A DNA stretch of 64,000 nt from NCBI GenBank assembly GCA_016721015.1, contig JADKJL010000009.1, forward strand, positions 248,001 through 312,000, written 5' to 3'. The position numbers and the translations under genes are program-made. This DNA comes from Lysobacterales bacterium. GTDB taxonomy: Bacteria; Pseudomonadota; Gammaproteobacteria; Xanthomonadales; Rhodanobacteraceae. This document shows positions 18,020-24,968 of the stretch, piece by piece; positions within the stretch are counted from its first letter, which is position 1; every line of letters starts with the position of its first letter. The notes below the pieces were generated by a model that made no database searches, was not told the origin of the DNA, and saw only the letters and a program-made list of their open reading frames with translations.

Positions 18020-18547
18020 TCAATCAAAGCCGTCGGCGAACAACTGGGGAACAACGCGGATCGAACCCTTCATTCCCGTTGCGAAATGGAAATCGCAAAA
18101 ATATGGAAACTCGCCAGCATCGACGAGGATGCGCTGTCCTTCAGTTCCGCTGGTGAACGAGCCGATCGGACTGGACGGATCGATGGTCGCCTGTCCGCCG
18201 ATGGCGGTTCCGCCGTAGAGCGGATGCATGCCGAAATCCGGAATCGCCGCAAAGGTCACGCGGGTGCCTTCACTGATCGTCACGCAACGTGGCCGATAGA
18301 CAAACGGATTGCTCGGATTGTCGTTGGCAATGCGGATCTCGGCCAGCCCGTGGCGATCCTGAAAGTCAGAGGGGAGGCAATCGTTCAATGCGCTGGCAGC
18401 TCGAGGCACGACAACCGCGATTAAAAGCGAGAACCACGCCAGACTTTGCAAAGGGGGGCACAATTTCGCGTGACGGTGCTCACACTGCGCAGCCTTTGAA
18501 GTCGATAGCTTTGCCTTCTGATGACGCTTGATCCCGGGGACTCGCAT
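18020..18547 (-). CDS. exported plastocyanin-like cupredoxin with C-terminal F-x-x-G-F-D tag
   Basis: 175 residues if started at ATG 18547, which has AGGA about 9 bases upstream but places about 30 residues before the hydrophobic signal segment (SLAWFSLLIAVVVPRAASA); a TTG nearer that segment is an alternative start. The type-1 copper ligands are all present with plastocyanin spacing: His108 (FGMHPLYGG), Cys151 and His154 (FPYFCDFHF) and Met159 (C-x2-H-x4-M). The protein ends exactly in PQLFADGFD, the same tag as the beta-helix proteins. It should be a periplasmic or surface electron carrier; its redox partner is unknown. Its start codon overlaps that of the divergent DUF1800 gene on the shared CATG. 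Confidence 0.8.
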   Translation of the reverse strand: MRVPGIKRHQKAKLSTSKAAQCEHRHAKLCPPLQSLAWFSLLIAVVVPRAASALNDCLPSDFQDRHGLAEIRIANDNPSNPFVYRPRCVTISEGTRVTFAAIPDFGMHPLYGGTAIGGQATIDPSSPIGSFTSGTEGQRILVDAGEFPYFCDFHFATGMKGSIRVVPQLFADGFD

Positions 18548-20273
18548 GAAAATCCTGTTCGGCCGCCTCGCACTCGCTACGACGATACTCGCATTCACCA
18601 GCACGGCCTGGGCAGGTGATCACGTATTCGACAGCGGATTCGACGATCATGCAGAAGGCCCACACTCCGATGCCGCTGCAGCGCGCTTTCTTACCCAAGC
18701 GACGTTTGGCCCCAGCCTTGCAGAAATTTCGCGACTGCGCAGGATCGGTTACAACGCGTGGCTCGCAGATCAGGCTGCACAACCGGCCTCGCATGAACGC
18801 AGCTACATGGAGAATCAGCAGGCTGCCGGACTGGACGTCTATCAAAACAGTCGCCAGGAAGCCTGGTGGTTGCACGCCATAACCGGACCCGATCAATTGC
18901 GCCAGCGGGTCGCCTTCGCACTCAGCGAGCTGTTCGTCATATCCGACCAGAATGGGGACATCGATGGACAACCGATCGCCACCGCGGCGTATTACGATCA
19001 GTTGACCGACAATGCTTTCGGCAACTATCGCAGCCTGCTTGAAAAGGTGACCCTGAGCCCGGTCATGGGTCACTACCTGTCCATGTTCAAGAACCGCAAA
19101 CCCGATGCGGAAGAGAACATCCGGCCAGACGAAAACTATGCGCGCGAGATCATGCAACTGTTTTCGGTCGGCCTGGTTCAGTTGAATGCCGATGGAAGCG
19201 TGCAGATGTCCGGCGGACAAGCGGTGCCAACCTACAACCAGGACACGATCCGCGGATTCGCGCATGTGTTCACCGGCTGGAACTGGGCAAATTGTCCACT
19301 CGACGACGGCGGCCAATGGTGGGAGTGGGAATACTGCCCACCCGGGCCCGTGGATTGGCCGAATCCGGGCTGGAACGCCTCGTGGTTCCTGCCGATGCAA
19401 GCCTGGGAGAGCTACCACGCCTCGGCAGAATCCAAGCAACTGCTGAACTACCCCGGTGTCAACCTGCCTGCCGGCCTGCTGGCCGGTGGTGGCACCGCAG
19501 CGAGCGATCTGGGTAGTGCGCTCGACAACATCTTCCATCACCCGAATGTTGGCCCGTTCATCGCCAGCCGTTTGATCAAGCGCCTGGTCACCAGCAACCC
19601 GAGTCCGGCCTATGTCGGCCGGGTGGCGGCGATGTTCGCCAACAACGGGCTTGGCGTGCGTGGCGATCTCGGCGCGACGGTTCGCGCCGTGCTGATGGAT
19701 ACCGAGGCGCGCAACCTGCCAAGCCTTGCCAGCAACGGTGGAAAATTGCGCGAACCGCTGCTGCGCCAAAGCCACTTGTGGCGAGCCATGAGCGCAAGTG
19801 CCGACGACGGACGCTACCGCGAGTGGTATTCCGACTACTACCTCGGCCAGGCGGCGCTGCGTTCGCCCACCGTATTCAATTTCTTCCTGCCTTCCTACAG
19901 CCCGCCCGGTGAGCTTTACGCCCTCGGCCTGAGTGCCCCCGAGTTCCAGATCACCACCGACACCACCATAGCCAGTGTCGCCAACCTGCTCGATTCGAAG
20001 ACATTCTGGGCATGGCGCGGCAATCCATGGATGGATCCGGAAGACGTCGTCATCAATCTCGATACCGAGCTGCCGTTTGCCAACAATCCGGTGCGTTTGA
20101 TCGATCGCTACGACCTGCTGTTCATGAACCGCACGATGTCGGACTCGATGTTCAACACCTTGGTCAACTATGTGCAAGCCATGGTCAACAACGACATCGA
20201 TGATCGGCGCCAGCGCGTGCAGGATGCCATCTGGCTGATCCAGACCTCCCCCGAATACGCCATTGAACGGTGA
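18546..20273 (+). CDS. DUF1800 family exported protein with the F-x-x-G-F-D tag just after the signal peptide
   Basis: 575 residues from ATG 18546; the signal peptide (RLALATTILAFTSTAWA) defines this start. Directly after the cleavage site comes GDHVFDSGFDDH, the motif that closes five other exported proteins in the window but here lies at the mature N-terminus. Then follows the DUF1800 signature ARFLTQATFGPSLAEISRL and the long alpha-helical domain ending in RVQDAIWLIQTSPEY. The gene is immediately followed (4 bases) by a DUF1501 gene, the usual genomic partner; the pair is thought to act in the envelope or periplasm, though no activity is established. The family call is secure; molecular function is unknown. 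Confidence 0.9.
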   Translation: MKILFGRLALATTILAFTSTAWAGDHVFDSGFDDHAEGPHSDAAAARFLTQATFGPSLAEISRLRRIGYNAWLADQAAQPASHERSYMENQQAAGLDVYQNSRQEAWWLHAITGPDQLRQRVAFALSELFVISDQNGDIDGQPIATAAYYDQLTDNAFGNYRSLLEKVTLSPVMGHYLSMFKNRKPDAEENIRPDENYAREIMQLFSVGLVQLNADGSVQMSGGQAVPTYNQDTIRGFAHVFTGWNWANCPLDDGGQWWEWEYCPPGPVDWPNPGWNASWFLPMQAWESYHASAESKQLLNYPGVNLPAGLLAGGGTAASDLGSALDNIFHHPNVGPFIASRLIKRLVTSNPSPAYVGRVAAMFANNGLGVRGDLGATVRAVLMDTEARNLPSLASNGGKLREPLLRQSHLWRAMSASADDGRYREWYSDYYLGQAALRSPTVFNFFLPSYSPPGELYALGLSAPEFQITTDTTIASVANLLDSKTFWAWRGNPWMDPEDVVINLDTELPFANNPVRLIDRYDLLFMNRTMSDSMFNTLVNYVQAMVNNDIDDRRQRVQDAIWLIQTSPEYAIER

Positions 20274-20277
20274 TCCC

Positions 20278-21654
20278 ATGAAAAGACGCGATTTCATCCA
20301 GCGCGCTCTTTGCGCAACCGCTTCGTCGGCGCTGTTCACCAGTTTCGCCGGCAAGCTCTCGCTCGCCCACGCGGCCGCGACCAGCGGCCACCAGCTGCTC
20401 GGCAACGACTATCGCGCCCTGGTCTGCGTGTATCTGTATGGCGGCAACGATGCCTTCAACATGCTGGTGCCGCGAAGCACGGCGGAATACAACCAGTACG
20501 CCGCCGCGCGTGGCGGGTTGGCGCTGCCATCGGCAAGCCTGCTGTCACTGAATCCGAGCTCCGCTCCGATCGGTGGCGCGAGTTTCGGGCTCAATCCGGC
20601 CATGCCCCTGCTGCGTGGCTTGTTCAATCAGACCCAATCACCGTTGGCCATCGCCGCCAACGTCGGCCCCCTGCTCTACCCGATCAGCAAGGCCGAATAC
20701 GAGGCCGAGAGCGTGCCGGTTCCCAAGCAGTTGTACTCGCACAGCGACCAGAGCGTGACCTGGTTGCAAACCCGTGCCGATGCGCTCGATCGGCGCGGCT
20801 GGGGTGGCCGTCTCGCCGACATGTTCCACACCAGCAATACCAACCAGCAACTGTCGATGAATATTTCCATCGATGGCGAAAACGTGTTCCAGGCCGGCGA
20901 CGAGGTGGTTCCGTACTTCGTTGGTGAAGATGGCGCAGAGGGAATTGGTGCCGTGCAACCCTGGAACCCGGAGCGTCGCGCCGCATTCATTGCCCTGCGT
21001 GACGCGGCACATGGCCACGCCCTGCAGCGCCAGTATGCAAGCGTCATGCGCCGCTCAATGAACAATGAAGTGATGATCAATGACGCGCTTGATGGTGAAA
21101 GCGCGCTGTCGACAACGTTCCCGGATACCCGTCTCGGCCGCCAGTTGCGCATGATCGCGCGCCTGATCAATGTGCGTTCACCCTTGCAGATGCAGCGCCA
21201 GATCTTCTATGTCGGCCTCGGTGGTTTCGATACCCACGACAACCAGCTTGCGGATCAGGCCGAGCAACTCGGTGAACTCGATGCGGCGCTCGCTGCGTTC
21301 CATGCAGCGACCGTGGAAATGTCGCTGGCCAACGCGGTGACCACATTCACCGCTTCTGAATTCGGCCGCACCACTAGCGTGAACGGTGATGGCACCGATC
21401 ACGGCTGGGGTAGCCATCACCTGATCATGGGGGGTGCCGTCAATGGCCGACGCATCTACGGCATTCCGCCGAACCTGACCGTTGAAGGACCGGATGATGC
21501 GGGCTGGGGGCAGATCATCCCGACCACATCGGTCGATCAGTATGCGGCCACCATCGCGCGCTGGTACGGCGTGCCGGCTGCTGACATGACCACGGTGTTT
21601 CCGAATCTCGGACGTTTTTCCACACCGGATCTAGGTTTCATGGCGACAACCTGA
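20278..21654 (+). CDS. DUF1501 family Tat-exported protein
   Basis: 458 residues from ATG 20278, four bases after the DUF1800 stop. The N-terminus MKRRDFIQRALCATASSALF is a twin-arginine signal (R-R-D-F-I), so the protein is probably folded, possibly with cofactor, before export. Family landmarks are CVYLYGGNDAFNMLVP near the start, the conserved DTHDNQ segment and the TASEFGRTTSVNGDGTDHGWG block, which places it in the sulfatase/alkaline-phosphatase-like DUF1501 group. Several His/Asp residues in these blocks could bind metal. It is co-transcribed with DUF1800 and transcription ends facing the zinc transporter genes, with only 10 bases between the two stops. Confidence 0.92.
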   Translation: MKRRDFIQRALCATASSALFTSFAGKLSLAHAAATSGHQLLGNDYRALVCVYLYGGNDAFNMLVPRSTAEYNQYAAARGGLALPSASLLSLNPSSAPIGGASFGLNPAMPLLRGLFNQTQSPLAIAANVGPLLYPISKAEYEAESVPVPKQLYSHSDQSVTWLQTRADALDRRGWGGRLADMFHTSNTNQQLSMNISIDGENVFQAGDEVVPYFVGEDGAEGIGAVQPWNPERRAAFIALRDAAHGHALQRQYASVMRRSMNNEVMINDALDGESALSTTFPDTRLGRQLRMIARLINVRSPLQMQRQIFYVGLGGFDTHDNQLADQAEQLGELDAALAAFHAATVEMSLANAVTTFTASEFGRTTSVNGDGTDHGWGSHHLIMGGAVNGRRIYGIPPNLTVEGPDDAGWGQIIPTTSVDQYAATIARWYGVPAADMTTVFPNLGRFSTPDLGFMATT

Positions 21655-21664
21655 GCGCTGCTGC

Positions 21665-22471
21665 TCAGGCTTCACTTTCGGCCACGCCCAGCGCGGGCGA
21701 GAGTGCCCGCGGCGAGCGGCGCACGATCGGCAGCGCCTGCGCGAGCAGACCGCAAAAAGCGAGCGTCCAGACGATCATCGCACCGCTGGGCAGATCCAGC
21801 ACGGCGGAAAGAACAAGGCCGCTGACATAGCCAGCCGCGCCGATCGCGTAGGCGACGATCAATCGCGATCGACCACGCATGCCAGCGGTCGCCAGTGCCG
21901 GGACGATCAGACTGGTGAAGACCAGATAGACACCGATCAACTGCACCGAGACCGTGATTGCCAGCGCAAACACGGCATAGAAAGCCAGGCCGATCAGCCT
22001 TGCGCCTCGCCAGGCGATCACGGCCAGCAACACCAGCGAAGCAATGGCAGCAATCCACAGTTGCCCGGGACTGACCCAGAGGATCTGGCCAATCAGCAGA
22101 TCCTTCAAATGCTCGCCACCGTGTGGATTGTTTGCCAGCAGCAAGAGACTGCCGGTCGCCGCGAGCACGAACACGGTGCCGATCAACGGTTCCTGATATT
22201 CGGGCCAGCGCTTGTCGGTGGCACTGAGCAAACTCGCACCGAGCAGGGCGGCGGCGGCCGCAGCGGCCTGCACGCCGAGACCATGCTCATCCATGCCCAT
22301 GAATTGCGCGAGGATCACGCCAAGCGCGGCGATCTGGGCAATCGCCAGATCGATGAAGATGATGCCGCGGGCGAGCACCTTTGTCCCGAGCGGAACATGC
22401 GTGGAAAGCACGATGAGGCCGGCCAGGCAAGCCGGCCCGAGGATGCTGAAATCGAGGCCGTCCCAATTCAC
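21665..22471 (-). CDS. zinc/metal ABC transporter permease (ZnuB-like)
   Basis: 268 residues from GTG 22471, which overlaps the stop of the upstream binding-protein gene by four bases (GTGA) and indicates translational coupling. Eight or so hydrophobic helices are present, with the ABC-3 permease landmarks GTKVLARGIIFIDLAIAQIAALG and SVQLIGVYLVFTSLIVPALAT. It forms the inner-membrane channel for a divalent metal, most likely zinc or manganese, delivered by the adjacent binding protein. No ATPase gene is in this operon: the order is porin-like protein, binding protein, permease, so the ZnuC component must be encoded elsewhere. The assignment to zinc rests on the neighbouring Zur-like site and on the ligand residues of the binding protein. 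Confidence 0.9.
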   Translation of the reverse strand: MNWDGLDFSILGPACLAGLIVLSTHVPLGTKVLARGIIFIDLAIAQIAALGVILAQFMGMDEHGLGVQAAAAAAALLGASLLSATDKRWPEYQEPLIGTVFVLAATGSLLLLANNPHGGEHLKDLLIGQILWVSPGQLWIAAIASLVLLAVIAWRGARLIGLAFYAVFALAITVSVQLIGVYLVFTSLIVPALATAGMRGRSRLIVAYAIGAAGYVSGLVLSAVLDLPSGAMIVWTLAFCGLLAQALPIVRRSPRALSPALGVAESEA

Positions 22472-23367
22472 TTGAGCACCCCGAGCAGCTTGTCGAGGGT
22501 CGAGTCGTAGAGGCCGAACAGATCCTTGGCCTGAGCATCGCCGCCGACGGTGAACGGCAACACCAGCGCTGGAACACCGGTACGCTGCGCCAGCCATTCG
22601 CCGGGCTTGGAATCCTGATAGGCCGCGCTGATGATGGCGATTGCCCCGCCGCTTTTGGTCACGTCGATCAGGCTCGACAGGTGCGCGCTGGTCGGTGGCA
22701 CACCGGGTTTTGGTTCGAGCGAACCGATCTCGTGCATGCCGAGCCACTGCAGCAGATAGATCCAGGCCGAATGATGCACGACCACGGCCTTGCCCTTGAG
22801 CGGCGCGGCCTTGGCTTCCCAACCCTTGATCGCGGCTTGCCAGCGCGTTTCGAAATCGCCGAGACGTTGCTGATAGGTTGCCGCGTTGGCAGCATCGAGT
22901 TCAGCGAGGCGCGCACTGAGCGCCTTGGCAATTGCCAGCACGCGGTACGGATCAAGCTGGACATGCGGATTGCCATCCGGGTGCACATCGCCCGCCGAGC
23001 GATCAACGCTGGCTGGCTTGTCCAGCGTGGTCACCTGGCTCGCCGCCATGAAGCTGCCGGCACCCGAGCCAACCTTCGCGTTGCCGGCCTGGCGCAGCAA
23101 CTGCGGCAGCCAGCCAATCTCCAGTTGTGCTCCCGAGCAAACCAGCAGATCGGCCTTGCGCATCTTCGCGATCAGGCTCGGCCGCGCTTCGACAACGTGG
23201 ACATCCTGCAAGGCACTCGTGGCGACATCGACATCAATGGCATCACCGGCCAGTTCGGTCAGCAACGATCCCCATTCGGGCTCACAGGCGAACACACGCA
23301 GCTTGGCCTGTACCGGAGCGCTGATCACGGCGGCTACGACAATCATCCACAAAAGCATCTTGCGCAT
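22468..23367 (-). CDS. zinc/metal ABC transporter substrate-binding protein (ZnuA-like)
   Basis: 299 residues from ATG 23367, with GAGGAA about 8 bases upstream; a signal peptide ends at APVQA. The cluster A-I fold is recognisable: FACEPEWGSLLTELAGD at the start, VHVVEARPS with the first His ligand, NPHVQLDPYR with the second, and VVVHHSAWIYLLQWLG with the third. The His-rich loop typical of E. coli ZnuA is short here (DVHPDGNPH). It captures the metal in the periplasm and passes it to the permease downstream. It begins 11 bases after the stop of the outer-membrane protein gene, in the same operon behind the Zur-like box at 24780-24792. Confidence 0.92.
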   Translation of the reverse strand: MRKMLLWMIVVAAVISAPVQAKLRVFACEPEWGSLLTELAGDAIDVDVATSALQDVHVVEARPSLIAKMRKADLLVCSGAQLEIGWLPQLLRQAGNAKVGSGAGSFMAASQVTTLDKPASVDRSAGDVHPDGNPHVQLDPYRVLAIAKALSARLAELDAANAATYQQRLGDFETRWQAAIKGWEAKAAPLKGKAVVVHHSAWIYLLQWLGMHEIGSLEPKPGVPPTSAHLSSLIDVTKSGGAIAIISAAYQDSKPGEWLAQRTGVPALVLPFTVGGDAQAKDLFGLYDSTLDKLLGVLK

Positions 23368-23378
23368 CGGGTGATTCC

Positions 23379-24707
23379 TCAGAATTTGTGCGCGCCATGG
23401 GCGCCGAGACTCACCTGATATTGCAGGGTGAGAACATTGTCGATGAAATGCGGCTGTGGCTGGTCGTGCGCCAATTGCAGGCGCAGCAGGCTGAACTCGC
23501 TGTTGTGCCAGGTCAGCATCGCCGTGCTGCGTCGTGGATCGAAGTCGCTGGCGTAGGGGCCGTCTGCCGCCGCCCACAACTTGTCATAGCGATAGCCGGC
23601 ATCCCATGTCCGGCTGAATCGATAAAGGCCTTCGACATAGGCGCCGCGACGCTTGCCATTCCAGGCTTGCGCGAGCGCATCGGGCTCCTCCGGATCGAGC
23701 ACGAAACCCTTGCGGTCATCGACAAATGCCTCGCCACGCACGACAACGCCCGAGTCCTTGAATGCGCCGTTTGGTGCCCACTTCCAGGTCAGATCGAAAA
23801 GGTAGATGTTGTTGCGTCCACTGAAACCGTCCTCGCCACCGATCGCATCCGCATGCAAGACCGAGGCGCCGGCCAGCCACGAATTCTCCACGCCGATATC
23901 GCCACCGGCATGGGCGAAGAAGGTCTTCGCGCCGATGCCGCTGTGTGCCGCACCGCCCGCCGGATAGTTGTCGCCGCGAAAGACTTCGCTGCCGAGTTCG
24001 AGATAGATTTCGGTTGGCGCAACCCAGCGCAACTGCACGCCGTCATCGCCGTACTGGTTGCCGAGAAACGCCTGGTAGGCCAGAGGCCGGTCGCTGAAGA
24101 AATCGGTATGTGTGTGGTGGCTGTTGAGATAGCCGATATTCGAGTAGAAGCGCCCTGCACGTGCGGTGAATCCCTCGGGCAAGGCTGTCGTTTCGATATA
24201 GGCCTCTTCGATTCCGGTGTGAACCTCGCCGCCATCGCTTTCCAGAGCCAGGGTCAACTGACCGTAGAACTTGTCATCGATGTTGGCCGAGAAGGCGATT
24301 TCGCTTTCGCCAAGGTGCAGCCCAGGTGTACCCGGCCCACCTTCACCGACCTGCGGAAATCCGGCGCGCTGATAGTTGACCGGATCCTGCGAGTGGTTTT
24401 CGTAGAGGCCGTTGAGGATCAGCGCAATCGCCGGGTTGAAGGCATTCGCAGAAGCACCCGTTGATGGCTGCGCGGAGACCTCAGCAACGGCGGCACCCTG
24501 CTGGTCCGATTTCATCTGCTCAAGTTCGGCCTGGGCAGCCTGTGCTGCAGCCAGCGCATCGGCCGCCTGTATCTGCAGGGTCTGCGCATTCGCTTCGAGC
24601 GCGCGGATACGCTCGGCGAGTGCGGCAATCTGGGGATCCACGGGAGTTTCAGCGGCCTGGGCAGAGCACGCCAAGGCCAGCGACAGGGCAAGCGGTAAGG
24701 GACGCAT
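23379..24707 (-). CDS. outer-membrane porin-like beta-barrel protein with N-terminal coiled coil
   Basis: 442 residues from ATG 24707 (GGAA about 6 bases upstream; signal peptide ends at SAQA). Residues about 25-70 form a coiled coil (IAALAERIRALEANAQTLQIQAADALAA), as in trimeric porins of the OprP/OprO type. The rest alternates polar and hydrophobic residues with frequent aromatic-girdle strands such as FYGQLTLALESDGG and YVEGLYRFSRTWDAGYRYD, ending in FEW-type barrel strands and a terminal KF. It heads the operon with the zinc-binding protein and permease, so it likely brings zinc across the outer membrane. The Zur-like box lies 73 bases upstream of its start. A specific family name is not assigned. 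Confidence 0.75.
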   Translation of the reverse strand: MRPLPLALSLALACSAQAAETPVDPQIAALAERIRALEANAQTLQIQAADALAAAQAAQAELEQMKSDQQGAAVAEVSAQPSTGASANAFNPAIALILNGLYENHSQDPVNYQRAGFPQVGEGGPGTPGLHLGESEIAFSANIDDKFYGQLTLALESDGGEVHTGIEEAYIETTALPEGFTARAGRFYSNIGYLNSHHTHTDFFSDRPLAYQAFLGNQYGDDGVQLRWVAPTEIYLELGSEVFRGDNYPAGGAAHSGIGAKTFFAHAGGDIGVENSWLAGASVLHADAIGGEDGFSGRNNIYLFDLTWKWAPNGAFKDSGVVVRGEAFVDDRKGFVLDPEEPDALAQAWNGKRRGAYVEGLYRFSRTWDAGYRYDKLWAAADGPYASDFDPRRSTAMLTWHNSEFSLLRLQLAHDQPQPHFIDNVLTLQYQVSLGAHGAHKF

Positions 24708-24779
24708 CGGGATTCCATGACGGAGGAGGTCGATTCGTGCGTTTCTCAACCCTGAAGTCGATATGGCTTGAATCGTTAC

Positions 24780-24792
24780 GTTATACCATCAC
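24780..24792 (-). promoter_or_regulatory. candidate Zur operator upstream of the porin-znuA-znuB operon
   Basis: GTTATACCATCAC matches the Zur core palindrome GTTATnnnATAAC at 9 of 10 fixed positions. It lies 73 bases upstream of the first start codon of an operon for metal uptake, the expected place for zinc-responsive repression. No Zur gene is in the window, so this is a sequence match plus context. Confidence 0.55.
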
Positions 24793-24914
24793 ATAATCGG
24801 TCGCGCTTCAAGTCCCATTCGTTGACCGGCTCTGCTCGTCCAACCGTGGGTACAACGCACGCCGGTTTACTCCGGCAGCGATCGCGAAATACAGCGCGCA
24901 TTTCTCACCAGACC

Positions 24915-24939
24915 GAGCCTGCGCATTCCGCGCAGGCTC
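24915..24939. other. 10-bp hairpin between two transcription units
   Basis: A perfect 10-bp stem (GAGCCTGCGC / GCGCAGGCTC) with a 5-base loop lies 29 bases past the stop of the sortilin-like gene. Neither side has a T-run, so an intrinsic terminator is unlikely; it may stabilise the 3' end or pause transcription before the next operon's promoter. Confidence 0.4.
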
Positions 24940-24968
24940 AAATCAAATCAGCAACAACGGCCACCCCA

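Noticed and set aside
18480..20405. 641-codon open frame on the minus strand
   Set aside because: It is the antisense shadow of the DUF1800 gene; it has no signal peptide or motif, and its composition follows from the codon bias of the plus-strand gene.
24915..24939. hairpin as an intrinsic terminator
   Set aside because: The 10-bp stem is strong but neither strand has the T-run needed for a rho-independent terminator; kept only as an unassigned hairpin.
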